Origin: CAZNPL01 sp964574815
GTDB lineage: Bacteria > Planctomycetota > Phycisphaerae > UBA1845
DNA: 64,000 nucleotides
Assembly (NCBI GenBank): GCA_964574815.1
Contig: CAZNPL010000015.1
Span: 1 to 64,000 of the forward strand
Direction: 5' to 3'
The position numbers were made by a program, and so were the translations under genes. The first letter of the stretch is position 1. Each line of letters starts with the position of its first letter. Below are positions 16,078 through 24,318 of this stretch, piece by piece. The notes under the pieces are model-generated. The model saw nothing but the letters and a program-made list of their open reading frames with translations. It ran no database searches and had not been told where the DNA came from.

Positions 16078-16776
16078 CTAGCGTTCGTTCGGCATCTTCC
16101 ACGACAGCGAGTAGACGATCAGATTACCGTATTCGTCCGTCTCGGCGGCGGCCTCGATCTCCTCCCGGCTTCGCTCGAGCAGCTTGGCCGCAGTCCCGTC
16201 GTCGCTGATCTCGAAACCGGTTGCGCCGGTAAAGCGCCCCTCGGTCAGAACAAGGCGATGCACCCCGTCGACCAGCGACAGAAATACCTCACTATCGTCG
16301 TCTTCCGAATCGCCCTGCTCGGAATTCTCGAGCCGGTCCAGCAACTCGAAGTCGCAGCTTATCACGAGGCGGCCGCACTCTCCCTCCCATTGCATGTCCG
16401 CATAAACGGGAGACGCCGCCGGAGCGCTGAGTTCGTCAAAGAACGCTTGTACCGCCAGATCAAACGCCGCGAACCGTCCTTCGACGAACACCATGTACGG
16501 CCGCTCCTCGCGCAGCACGCGCCAGTCCACCCACTCGGCCCCGAGCCGATCCAGAGCCACGACGCCGTCATGCTGCCCCGCCCGGAAGGCCTGCATGTAC
16601 TCGCGCTCTTCCTTCTCGCGACCCTTGGCGCTATCCTCGTCCGAACGGATGTCCTGCTCGACGATCGTCCACGTGGCCCCTCCCTCAGGGTCGAGGTAAA
16701 CCGTATGTGTCGTCTCCTTCTTGATGCAGCCCGCAACAATCAGCGGCAGGGCAAACAGCAGAAGCATCCTTTTCAT
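16078..16776 (-). CDS. Lipoprotein of unknown function
   Basis: A 232-residue predicted lipoprotein. The start at ATG 16776 is favoured by GGGAGG six bases upstream and by the signal peptide M-K-R-M-L-L-L-F-A-L-P-L-I-V-A-G-C (Cys17). The mature part is acidic, with a beta-strand-rich opening (H-T-V-Y-L-D-P-E-G-G-A-T-W) and a Glu/Asp-rich middle (S-E-Q-G-D-S-E-D-D-D). No family is recognised. It is a single-gene unit with its own terminator, divergent from the sigma factor gene. Confidence 0.75.
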   Translation of the reverse strand: MKRMLLLFALPLIVAGCIKKETTHTVYLDPEGGATWTIVEQDIRSDEDSAKGREKEEREYMQAFRAGQHDGVVALDRLGAEWVDWRVLREERPYMVFVEGRFAAFDLAVQAFFDELSAPAASPVYADMQWEGECGRLVISCDFELLDRLENSEQGDSEDDDSEVFLSLVDGVHRLVLTEGRFTGATGFEISDDGTAAKLLERSREEIEAAAETDEYGNLIVYSLSWKMPNER

Positions 16777-16941
16777 GGCCGACCTCCCTTCTTGTTTTCG
16801 CATCCGCCGCGCCGACACCCCGGCGCGCTCATCCTCTAAGACGGCGCCGCCAGCGAAACCGAACGCGAAATTCCACCTGAGACTTTGTCTTGCTCGGAGT
16901 GCGGGTTACCGTATTGCGTCAGAATTGCGGGCGGCGCAACA

Positions 16942-17018
16942 CCGAGCCGCGCCCGTAAGGAAGCGGAGCCGCTGGGTCCTGAGGCCACTTCCTTCGCTCC
17001 CTCGCGGTCGCGGCTCGG
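16942..17018. repeat. Inverted pair of CCGAGCCGCG repeats
   Basis: CCGAGCCGCGCCCGTAAGG at 16942 and its inverse ending CGCGGCTCGG at 17018 form a large hairpin. A third copy, CCGAGCCGCGACCGTAAGGG, lies at 20007-20031 just past the kinase gene, so the sigma-kinase operon is flanked by this repeat. Confidence 0.65.
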
Positions 17019-17079
17019 AAAAAGCGCGGCACGAAGAATGAGCGCCGTCCTTGCAAACGCGATTCGTTATCGGACGAAA

Positions 17080-17661
17080 ATGGACCGCACTGAAAGCACC
17101 CAACTGTTACGCAGCGCCAAGGCCGGCTCCGACCGGGCGATGAACCTGCTGCTCGATCGCGTCGCCGGCAGGCTCCTCTCCCTGATCCGCCTGCGCATGG
17201 GGCCGGGCCTCCGCGCCCACCTCGAATCCCAGGACATCCTCCAGGCCGCACTCGTAAAGGCCTTTCAGCGAATCGAAACGTTCGAGCAGTCCGATACATC
17301 ATCTCTGATGGCGTGGCTGGCCCGCATCGCTGCCAACGAGATCCGCGACCAGGCCGACTATCATCGGCGCCAGCGCCGCGACGCGGGGCGGGTCGTCAAC
17401 GTCGAAGGCGGCATCGACCGAGTCACCGTCCAGGTCCGCTCGCTGGTCAGCGGCCTGATCCTGGACGAATCGGTGAAAAGGCTCGAGCGGGCGCTGGAAT
17501 CGCTGGACGAGCAGCACCGCGAAATCATCGTGCTGAGAAAGTACGAAGAGCTCAGCTTCAGGGAAATCGGCGAACGACTCGGCAAGAGCCCCGACGCATG
17601 CCGCATGCTGCTGGCCAGGGCGTTGTCGGCGTTGACACTGAAAATGAGGGAGGTGACATGA
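17080..17661 (+). CDS. ECF-type RNA polymerase sigma factor
   Basis: A 193-residue sigma-70 family protein of the extracytoplasmic-function type. Region 2 covers about 20-90 (L-R-A-H-L-E-S-Q-D-I-L-Q-A-A-L-V-K-A-F). Region 4 covers about 135-185, with L-E-S-L-D-E-Q-H-R-E-I-I-V-L-R and the helix-turn-helix E-E-L-S-F-R-E-I-G-E-R-L-G-K-S. Start at ATG 17080 gives normal ECF length; upstream in-frame starts (17038, 16885) would translate part of the hairpin repeat. Its stop overlaps the kinase start (ATGA), the usual planctomycete sigma/Ser-Thr-kinase pairing, and implies phosphorylation-linked control. Confidence 0.88.
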   Translation: MDRTESTQLLRSAKAGSDRAMNLLLDRVAGRLLSLIRLRMGPGLRAHLESQDILQAALVKAFQRIETFEQSDTSSLMAWLARIAANEIRDQADYHRRQRRDAGRVVNVEGGIDRVTVQVRSLVSGLILDESVKRLERALESLDEQHREIIVLRKYEELSFREIGERLGKSPDACRMLLARALSALTLKMREVT

Positions 17662-19976
17662 CCGACCGGCGTGAAGTCGAGGCCCTGTTCGCCCAATACG
17701 TGGAACATCACGTCCTCCACGGCGAGCGCCCGAACCCGGACGAGCTCTGCCGCGAGCACCCCGAACTGCTCGCCCCGCTGAAAGAGCTGATCCAGGAGTA
17801 CGAGCAACTCGACAAAACGCTGACGGCCTCCGCCATCGCCGAGCCGTCGCCCGACTCCGAACCGAACCAGCCCCTACCCACGTTCGAGGGATTTCGCACC
17901 ATCGAGCGACTGGGCGCGGGCGGCGGCGGAGAGGTGTTCAAGCTGGCCGACGTGCGGCTCGGGCGATTCGTCGCCGCCAAAGTACTCCGCCCCGACAAGC
18001 CCCTCGGCGCCAACGTCGAACGCTTCCTGCAGGAGGCCCGCTCGCTCGCCCTCTTCGAAGACCCGCGCATCGTCCGACTCTTCGAGCTTCGAAGCGAAGG
18101 CGACCAGCCGGTCCTCTTGATGGAATACGTGGACGGGTTCGAATTGTCCCACATCGGCCCGTCGCTCGAATACAAACAGCGCGCACGTCTGGTCGCCGAA
18201 ATCGCAGAGGCCATCCATCGCGCCCACACGCTCGGCGTCCAGCACCGCGACCTCAAACCCGGCAACATCCTCGTCGACGCCCAACTTTCGCCGAAGATCC
18301 TCGACTTCGGGCTGGCCGGCCGCGATCCGGGCCGGGGCCACGGCGTCGGCACGCCCGCCTACATGGCCCCGGAGCAACTCGACCCCACGCAACCCATCGA
18401 CGCCCGAACCGACATCTACGCCCTCGGCGTGATCCTCTACGAGCTGCTCTGCGGCGTCCTGCCGTACCATGGTGACACCCAGGACGAACTCCTCGAAGCG
18501 ATCCGCGCCGGCCACCCCCGCTTGCCCGTCGAGGTCGAACCGACCGTCCCTGAAGCGCTCCAGGCGATCGCACTGCACGCAATGGCCGTCAACCCCGCCG
18601 ACCGCTACGCCTCGGCCCACGAGATGGCCCTCGATCTGCGACGATACCTCGAAGGCCGGCCGGTCATGGCCCGCCCGCGGGTCTATAAATCCGCCCTGCA
18701 GAGCCGGGTCCAACCCCACATCGAGCACATCGGCGAGTGGCTGCGCATGCGCCTCATCTACGACCACGAGGCCGACCGGCTCCAGGCGGCTTACCAAAGC
18801 CTGAGCGCCCGCGAAGACGACTGGATCGTCGAGACCCGCCGCCTGTCCATGTCGCAGATTGCGCTCTATCTCGGTGCGTTCCTGCTGCTCTGCGGAAGCA
18901 TGCTTTACTTTGTCGCTTACCACATGGATGCCGTCTTGGGACTGGCCAGCCCGGCCGGCGTGCTGGCCCTGCCGTTCCTCGGCCTGAACGTCGTCGCCCT
19001 GCTGCTCTATCAGCGTGGCCAGAAGGCCGTGGCCGTAGCCTACTACCTCGCGGCCGTCGTGCTGCTGCCGTTGTTCCTGCTGATCGCATTCGAAGAGATG
19101 GGTCTCTGGCCCGTCGCCCCGGAGAGCACAACGCAACTGCTCGGCGAGGATTTCGCCTCCAACCGGCAGCTTCAGGCCGCGACCCTGGTGGCCTGTGTGT
19201 GGGCATGCTGGCTGGCACTGAGCACGAGAACGGGAGCGCTGAGCGCCTGTTTCGCCGTGCTGGCCCTGGCGTTCAACTGCGCCGTGCTCGCCGACTTCGG
19301 CCTGCGCGAGTGGTTTGAAGACGGCCGCTACCATCACCTCGCACTGCACTTGGTCCCGTTCTTCATCTTCGTCACAGTGCTGGCCCGCCTGTCCGAGACG
19401 CGACAGCGCCCCTGGTTCGCCCGCCCGCTATACTTCATGGGCGTAATCCTCTTCGTGCTCATCCTTGAGCTGGTCGCGCTAAACGGGAAAGCACTCAGCT
19501 ATCTCGGCATCTCGATGACGGCCTTCCGCGCAACGGAGGTCTCCAATCCGACCCTCCTGGAGACCGTTACGGCCATGACGCTCAACGGCGTGATCATCTA
19601 CTGCGCCGCGTGGCTCCTGGCCAAACAAAGCTCAGATCTCATGAAATCCAGTGCCTCGCTGCTCTTCACGATCTGCCCGTTCGCAATCCTCGAGCCGCTG
19701 GCGTATTTGAACAAGGTCGGCGAGTATTCACGCCGTTTCGACTGGCTCTACCTCGCCCTTGCCGTCGGCATCACCTTCGCCGCCCACTTCCGCCAGCGCA
19801 AGAGCTTCTACTACGCCGGCCTCATCAACACAGCCGTCGCTCTATGGTTCATCACCGACCACTACGAATGGTTCGACCGCCCCGCCTGGGCCGTAGCCAT
19901 CGTAGCCACAGGCCTGGCAGTCCTCTTAGCCGGCTTCGCCCTCTACACCAGAGAACGAAAGCGTGTGGCAACATAG
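17658..19976 (+). CDS. Membrane Ser/Thr protein kinase
   Basis: A 772-residue Hanks-type kinase. The catalytic domain spans about 78-355: glycine loop L-G-A-G-G-G-G-E-V at 85-93, catalytic K108, H-R-D at 196-198, D-F-G at 216-218 and A-P-E at 237-239, so all key residues are present. An N-terminal segment (1-60) resembles the short domain often preceding planctomycete kinases and may contact the sigma factor. The C-terminal 370 residues hold about ten hydrophobic helices from residue 400, unlike the usual extracellular WD40 or TPR sensors, suggesting sensing within the membrane. The start overlaps the sigma factor gene by four bases. Confidence 0.9.
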   Translation: MTDRREVEALFAQYVEHHVLHGERPNPDELCREHPELLAPLKELIQEYEQLDKTLTASAIAEPSPDSEPNQPLPTFEGFRTIERLGAGGGGEVFKLADVRLGRFVAAKVLRPDKPLGANVERFLQEARSLALFEDPRIVRLFELRSEGDQPVLLMEYVDGFELSHIGPSLEYKQRARLVAEIAEAIHRAHTLGVQHRDLKPGNILVDAQLSPKILDFGLAGRDPGRGHGVGTPAYMAPEQLDPTQPIDARTDIYALGVILYELLCGVLPYHGDTQDELLEAIRAGHPRLPVEVEPTVPEALQAIALHAMAVNPADRYASAHEMALDLRRYLEGRPVMARPRVYKSALQSRVQPHIEHIGEWLRMRLIYDHEADRLQAAYQSLSAREDDWIVETRRLSMSQIALYLGAFLLLCGSMLYFVAYHMDAVLGLASPAGVLALPFLGLNVVALLLYQRGQKAVAVAYYLAAVVLLPLFLLIAFEEMGLWPVAPESTTQLLGEDFASNRQLQAATLVACVWACWLALSTRTGALSACFAVLALAFNCAVLADFGLREWFEDGRYHHLALHLVPFFIFVTVLARLSETRQRPWFARPLYFMGVILFVLILELVALNGKALSYLGISMTAFRATEVSNPTLLETVTAMTLNGVIIYCAAWLLAKQSSDLMKSSASLLFTICPFAILEPLAYLNKVGEYSRRFDWLYLALAVGITFAAHFRQRKSFYYAGLINTAVALWFITDHYEWFDRPAWAVAIVATGLAVLLAGFALYTRERKRVAT

Positions 19977-20006
19977 TACAGAGCCATACGAGCACCGCAC
20001 CTCTTT

Positions 20007-20031
20007 CCGAGCCGCGACCGTAAGGGAGCGG
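20007..20031. repeat. CCGAGCCGCG repeat, third copy
   Basis: CCGAGCCGCGACCGTAAGGG followed by AGCGG, 30 bases past the kinase stop. It matches the inverted pair at 16942-17018 upstream of the sigma factor gene. Confidence 0.6.
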
Positions 20032-20173
20032 ACTGAGCTTGCCCAGAGCAATCGAGATCGCTCTAATACCGATTCGAGACGTAACCGACCTGCATCAACT
20101 CAAAAGATGCGGTCTTCTATTAAAGGCGTCGCCACAGCTACGAACCAGAATATCATTCGCCGGAGACCCGCCA

Positions 20174-20605
20174 ATGTCCCTTGAACTCCACGTTTTCATG
20201 AACGCAAACAAGCTCCCAACGCGCCAGCAGTGGCAATCCGCGATAACCGAAATGGGATTCCCGCTGCAACTCGACCCGGAGCTGGACCTCACCGACCAGA
20301 GCGGATTCTCGCCTTGCACGCTCAACGGCAAATCAACCGGCTGCGAGATCTCCCTGGACTCGCCGGACGACATCCTGCCCGCCTATCCGTCCATGCGCGA
20401 ACGGGCCCAGGGCACGGACCGCGTCGTGACCTTCTGCTGGGGCGGAGATTCCGCGGAATGCGCGTGCGCCCTCGCCGCCGCGGCCGCCCTGGTCAAGCGT
20501 TCCGATGGCATCGCGTACAACCCCCAGGACGACGAACCAAACGACTTCGACCAACTCCGCAACGAGTTCCGGAAATGCATTGCCGATCTCGAGGGGCGAG
20601 GTTGA
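20174..20605 (+). CDS. Conserved-looking hypothetical protein
   Basis: A 143-residue soluble protein without signal peptide or membrane helix. Start at ATG 20174 is chosen because GGAGA lies seven bases upstream and the sequence becomes ordered from M-S-L-E-L-H-V-F-M. It contains G-F-P-L-Q-L-D-P-E-L-D, V-T-F-C-W-G-G-D and A-E-C-A-C-A-L-A-A-A-A-A-L, and is acidic. The look is that of small stand-alone proteins sometimes found as immunity or DUF proteins, but I do not recognise a specific family. Confidence 0.7.
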   Translation: MSLELHVFMNANKLPTRQQWQSAITEMGFPLQLDPELDLTDQSGFSPCTLNGKSTGCEISLDSPDDILPAYPSMRERAQGTDRVVTFCWGGDSAECACALAAAAALVKRSDGIAYNPQDDEPNDFDQLRNEFRKCIADLEGRG

Positions 20606-20704
20606 GCGCACTGCATTCCGACCATTCTTCGACGATTGGTGAGTCAGCCACATCTACGTGGCCACGTTGAGGGCCGGCGTGCACGGACGGCCCCGTCGTT
20701 CAAA

Positions 20705-21340
20705 TCACTTGTCGGTTGACGAAAAGATGACTCCACACCACTCCCCACAATCGCCAAATCCCCAGCCTGCGTTTTCGTATCGCACGAAATACTCTGAAGC
20801 TTCGAGGAGATCCTGGGTCATTTGCATGAGTTGGACGAACTCATTGACCGTGAACACCCTTTTATTCAGACCCTCAGGGAAAAAGGGCATTCCCACGAAC
20901 GGCGATCCGCCCTCCTCGCGCGCTACGAATAATTGCAGCTGCCGAATGAGCGTATTGCGACCGTCGCCCAAGACGTGAACGTAGCCGTCTGGGGCCGGGA
21001 AGATCGTTTCAAGTGAACGGCGATCGACGAGCTTTTCAATGACGTCGGTGCCATTGGAATCTGTTGCCTCCTTGATGTCATACGGTGCGGCCGCCCACTG
21101 CATGAGGCGGTCGACGCCAGCCCAACTCGGGTCGGCAAAGTTCATATCGCGACAAAAGCCGTCACGCTCGACCAGACACCGCTCCACCTTTGCAGGGTCC
21201 ATGCTGATCCGGCCTTTCGTATCCAGGAGCCAAGGTGTACCCCCGTCGGACTTCACGGCAGCTGTGATGTCCACGCAGGCCGGACGATATCCGACACTCT
21301 GCTTGAAAAATGCCCACGCCAGCAGCTGGAGGGCGCACAT
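20705..21340 (-). CDS. Hypothetical protein
   Basis: A 211-residue soluble protein, not recognised. The N-terminal 20 residues are moderately hydrophobic (L-L-A-W-A-F-F) but do not form a clear signal peptide. The rest is mixed alpha/beta with many aromatic residues (W-G-F-G-D-C-G-E-W-C-G-V near the end). It follows the alpha/beta hydrolase gene by 15 bases on the same strand, so the two probably form an operon. Confidence 0.65.
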   Translation of the reverse strand: MCALQLLAWAFFKQSVGYRPACVDITAAVKSDGGTPWLLDTKGRISMDPAKVERCLVERDGFCRDMNFADPSWAGVDRLMQWAAAPYDIKEATDSNGTDVIEKLVDRRSLETIFPAPDGYVHVLGDGRNTLIRQLQLFVAREEGGSPFVGMPFFPEGLNKRVFTVNEFVQLMQMTQDLLEASEYFVRYENAGWGFGDCGEWCGVIFSSTDK

Positions 21341-21355
21341 GCGCCTATAAGATCA

Positions 21356-22264
21356 TCAGCTTACAAACGCCGCAATCAGCGACAAGTATTCTCTCCTCTT
21401 CAGAATCGGGGCCGCGTGGCCAGTACCCTGGAACATGTGAACTCGGGCGTTCGGATATACCTGGCTCATCGCGTCGCGGACTTCCGCCGGCGTAGTCGGA
21501 TCATCGTCGGCCATGATCAGCAGAACCTCGCCGTCCCACTCTGCCAGATCCTCACGCCTGAAACGGTAATTGAGATCGAAGTCAGCGCCCATGCGGCAGA
21601 GATTCAGCAGCCCGCGCTTGTTCCAGCGAAAACAGATGTGCTCCCTCACGTGCGCGAGCGTCAGCGCGAACTCCTCGTGTTCGGTCCTTGGCATCAAGCT
21701 CTTCAGTCGCAACTTGAAGATCCCCCGCAACAGGCCCATCGGCAGCACTGGCAGCCAGTACAGCGGCCGGCCAATTCGCCTCCCTCGTTCCGGTTTCGGC
21801 AGCCCGGCGTGGGAAATGATCAGCTTCTGCACGAGTTCCCGGTGCCGCCGGACCAGCACCTGGGCCACGTGCCCGCCGAACGACCCGCCGCATACGGCGG
21901 CCCTCTGCACGCCTAAGCGTACGGCCAGTCCCGCGATCCCGTCCGTCAGCGTTGCCATCGTCCGAACGTTCAGCGGGTATGACACCGCGATGACACGAAA
22001 ACGCTTGTCGCGATCCGCGCCCGAGAAATGCTCAATCAGTTGCCAGGTTGACTCCGCTGTACCAAGCGCCCCTGGTAGCACAACGATAACGGATCCGTCC
22101 CGGCCAGTGTCGATATATTCCCACTCGATTCCCTCAACGACGAGATGTTGGCAAGGATGTTCCGATCTGAACAGATTCAACCGCTCAATCTGATCGAGGG
22201 GAACGCCCGCGTACAGCTTTGCAATCTTGGGACTCTGAGACGTTGACGCGCAATTCGTGGACAT
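21356..22264 (-). CDS. Alpha/beta hydrolase
   Basis: A 302-residue cytoplasmic hydrolase. The start is ATG 22264 with GAGGA six bases upstream; a longer reading from 22375 lacks a site. The nucleophile elbow is G-G-S-F-G-G with S128, the oxyanion region V-L-P-G-A-L-G-T at about 62-69, a likely acid in M-A-D-D-D-P-T-T (about 250), and the catalytic His in G-T-G-H-A-A at 283. A helical lid (P-L-Y-W-L-P-V-L-P-M-G-L-L) follows the nucleophile strand. The substrate is unknown. It leads a two-gene unit with the hypothetical protein downstream. Confidence 0.85.
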   Translation of the reverse strand: MSTNCASTSQSPKIAKLYAGVPLDQIERLNLFRSEHPCQHLVVEGIEWEYIDTGRDGSVIVVLPGALGTAESTWQLIEHFSGADRDKRFRVIAVSYPLNVRTMATLTDGIAGLAVRLGVQRAAVCGGSFGGHVAQVLVRRHRELVQKLIISHAGLPKPERGRRIGRPLYWLPVLPMGLLRGIFKLRLKSLMPRTEHEEFALTLAHVREHICFRWNKRGLLNLCRMGADFDLNYRFRREDLAEWDGEVLLIMADDDPTTPAEVRDAMSQVYPNARVHMFQGTGHAAPILKRREYLSLIAAFVS

Positions 22265-22371
22265 GGTTGGTCCTCGCCGACGCGGGAGCCAGAAACCGGA
22301 GCGCAAACAATGGCACACCGCGGCACGTTTCCCCGCGCCCGCGTCTCCGCTCAACCAGGGGATTCTGTCCC

Positions 22372-22393
22372 CCACCCCTTCGCTTCGCGAGGG
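22372..22393. repeat. CCTTCGCGAAGCGAAGG-type repeat (inverse orientation)
   Basis: CCACCCCTTCGCTTCGCGAG is the reverse form of the element at 24079-24101 and 30178-30200. It lies between the hydrolase and the CII-like regulator genes. Confidence 0.5.
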
Positions 22394-22430
22394 TCTGAGG
22401 CACCCGCTCCCTGCCGAAATGACGGGCTGA

Positions 22431-22925
22431 TCAACCCCCGTTCTCGTCCGTATCCACGTAGTTCACGCTGAACAACCCCTGCTCGCAGGCCACCGTGAAC
22501 TCCTCGGCCGAGGTCTTCAAACGCTCCCACGCCATCCGAATCCGGTCGGCCTCGTCGCCCTCGATGTACCCGTCGTCCTCGATCGACCGGGTCACCGTCA
22601 ACAGCAGCCGCCCGAACTCGGCCACCAGCCGCTGCGTCTCGCCAAGCAGCTCCACCCGGTGCGGCTTCCGCGTGCACTTGGGGTTCGGGACGTAAAACCC
22701 GTTGGCCTCGCGACACAGCCACTCGACGATCTTCCGGCTCGAGGTCACCCGGATCATCCCGGCCAGCCGATCGAGCGGATTCCGCGCCCCGCTCGCGTCC
22801 CGATCGTCCCGGCTGGACTCCTGGCACCATTTGTACACCAGCGCCGGCGACAACCGCAGCTCCGCCGCCAACGCCTTCACACCGATACCCTCCACCGCCT
22901 CCCGAAGCACCTCATGGGATCGCAT
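22431..22925 (-). CDS. Phage CII-like (CP76) regulatory protein
   Basis: A 164-residue DNA-binding protein. The start ATG 22925 has GGGAGGA six bases upstream. The N-terminal 60 residues hold a helix-turn-helix (V-K-A-L-A-A-E-L-R-L-S-P-A-L-V-Y-K-W), then a middle helical region with N-P-L-D-R-L-A-G-M-I and V-E-W-L-C. This layout matches the phage regulatory CII family (CP76-like), found both in phages and as chromosomal regulators. No phage genes flank it here, so it may be domesticated. A separate copy of a phage-like module lies 7 kb away. Confidence 0.7.
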   Translation of the reverse strand: MRSHEVLREAVEGIGVKALAAELRLSPALVYKWCQESSRDDRDASGARNPLDRLAGMIRVTSSRKIVEWLCREANGFYVPNPKCTRKPHRVELLGETQRLVAEFGRLLLTVTRSIEDDGYIEGDEADRIRMAWERLKTSAEEFTVACEQGLFSVNYVDTDENGG

Positions 22926-23072
22926 CACCGATCCTCCCGCTCTGCACGCCGCCTCGCTCGAAAAATCTCCACCCGACAAATTACGACACGCCCCGACCTT
23001 GGACTACTATAAACACGAGTCGCGATTATACCCCCAAGCCGCACCCGAAGCGCCGCGGCGAAACGAGGCCAC

Positions 23073-23945
23073 GTGCAACCGCGAAAGTTCCAGACCAAGT
23101 CCGATATCCGGCAACTGCTGGCCAGTACCGGCTTCAAACCCAAACGCCGCCTCGGTCAGAACTTCCTCATCGACGGCAACCTGATGAACCGCCTGCTCGC
23201 CACCGCCGCCCCCACGCGCGACGACGGCGTCCTCGAAGTCGGCGCCGGCACCGGAGGCCTCACCGAACACCTGGCGGACCTTGCGGGCCGGGTCGTCTCC
23301 GTCGAACTCGACCCGATGCTCCACCGCATCCTCATCGAACGCCTCGCCCAAGCCGACAACGTCCGCCTCATCCACGCCGACGCCCTCGCCTCCAAACACC
23401 GCCTCGCCCCCGAGCTGACCGAGGCCCTGCACCAACTGCGGCACGCCGTACCCGGCCGCCTCATGCTCGTCGCCAACCTGCCCTACGGCGTCGCCACCCC
23501 GCTGTTGGTCAACCTGCTCCTCCAGCCGCTGACCATCGACCGCTTCTGCTTTACCGTGCAGCGGGAGGTGGCCGAACGCCTCACCGCCCGTCCCGGCACC
23601 CGCGACTTCGGCCCGATCAGCATCCTGATGCAGTGCACGTGCCTGTTGAAACGCGTCGCGACCCTTCCGCCCCAGGTCTTCTGGCCACAGCCAGCCGTCG
23701 AGTCGGCCATCATCCGAGCCGACTACGAACAAAACCCCCGCGAAACCACAGAACGACTCGATCGCTTCATGGACTTCCTCCGCCAAGCCTTCGCCCATCG
23801 GCGAAAGACCCTCAAGTTCAACCTCACCAAAGCCGCCGGCGAAGAGGGGTGCCGATCCGCGGCCGAGATTGTAGACCTGTCCGCCCGCCCGGAGTCACTG
23901 AGCGCAAACCAATGGCTGGCCCTGGCTGAACATCTGGACATTTGA
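23073..23945 (+). CDS. rsmA: 16S rRNA adenine N6-dimethyltransferase (KsgA)
   Basis: This enzyme dimethylates two adjacent adenines near the 3' end of 16S rRNA using S-adenosylmethionine. The 290-residue protein has the N-terminal K-R-R-L-G-Q-N-F-L-I-D at 24-34, the SAM motif E-V-G-A-G-T-G at 55-61, acidic V-E-L-D at 77-80, and the target-base motif N-L-P-Y at 135-138. The C-terminal helical domain includes F-A-H-R-R-K-T-L. Start is GTG 23073 with GAGG four bases upstream. It is divergent from the CII-like regulator. Confidence 0.93.
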   Translation: MQPRKFQTKSDIRQLLASTGFKPKRRLGQNFLIDGNLMNRLLATAAPTRDDGVLEVGAGTGGLTEHLADLAGRVVSVELDPMLHRILIERLAQADNVRLIHADALASKHRLAPELTEALHQLRHAVPGRLMLVANLPYGVATPLLVNLLLQPLTIDRFCFTVQREVAERLTARPGTRDFGPISILMQCTCLLKRVATLPPQVFWPQPAVESAIIRADYEQNPRETTERLDRFMDFLRQAFAHRRKTLKFNLTKAAGEEGCRSAAEIVDLSARPESLSANQWLALAEHLDI

Positions 23946-24318
23946 GAAGAACGGAGCAAGCGCAGGGCCCATGGGCAAACGTGCGTACCTTGGGTAAGCG
24001 CGGGTGCCATGGGCAAGCAAAGCCGCCATCGGCGGCGCAGCTTGCCCGTGCGCGCGCAAGGGTGCGCGGATGCCCCAGCCTTCGCGAAGCGAAGGGTGGG
24101 GGGCGGACATTCATGCGAATGATGCTGGCCGGATGGCCTAGGTCGCGCCAGCGACCTGGGGTAACGATTTGACCACCAGCCAACGCCGAACCACACAAGG
24201 ACTTCCGACACCACGCCCGGCCCCGGCGCGCTCCGGTTGATGGCTGACGGCTGACGGCTCCATTCTGACAACTGAAAACTGACCACTGACAACGTCCCTC
24301 GCGACGCGAGGGACAACT
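23946..24318. repeat. Composite intergenic repeat region B
   Basis: A 370-base gap filled with repeat modules and no gene. In order: a GGGTGCCATGGGCAAGC...CAGCTTGCCC element (24002-24047), CCTTCGCGAAGCGAAGGGTG (24079-24098), GGTCGCGCCAGC with GGGTAACGATTTGAC (24141-24173), a GCGCTCCGGTTGAT flank, and heptad repeats (24238-24293). The last three modules appear in the same order at 10.4-10.6 kb. Confidence 0.65.
24238..24293. repeat. Heptad repeat tract, copy 2
   Basis: On the minus strand it reads as seven-base units GTTGTCA, GTGGTCA, GTTTTCA, GTTGTCA, GAATGGA, GCCGTCA, GCCGTCA, GCCATCA. It is the longer relative of the tract at 10541-10580. Confidence 0.65.

Noticed and set aside
24238..24293. 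CRISPR array
   Set aside because: The units are only seven bases long, with no spacers and no cas genes.
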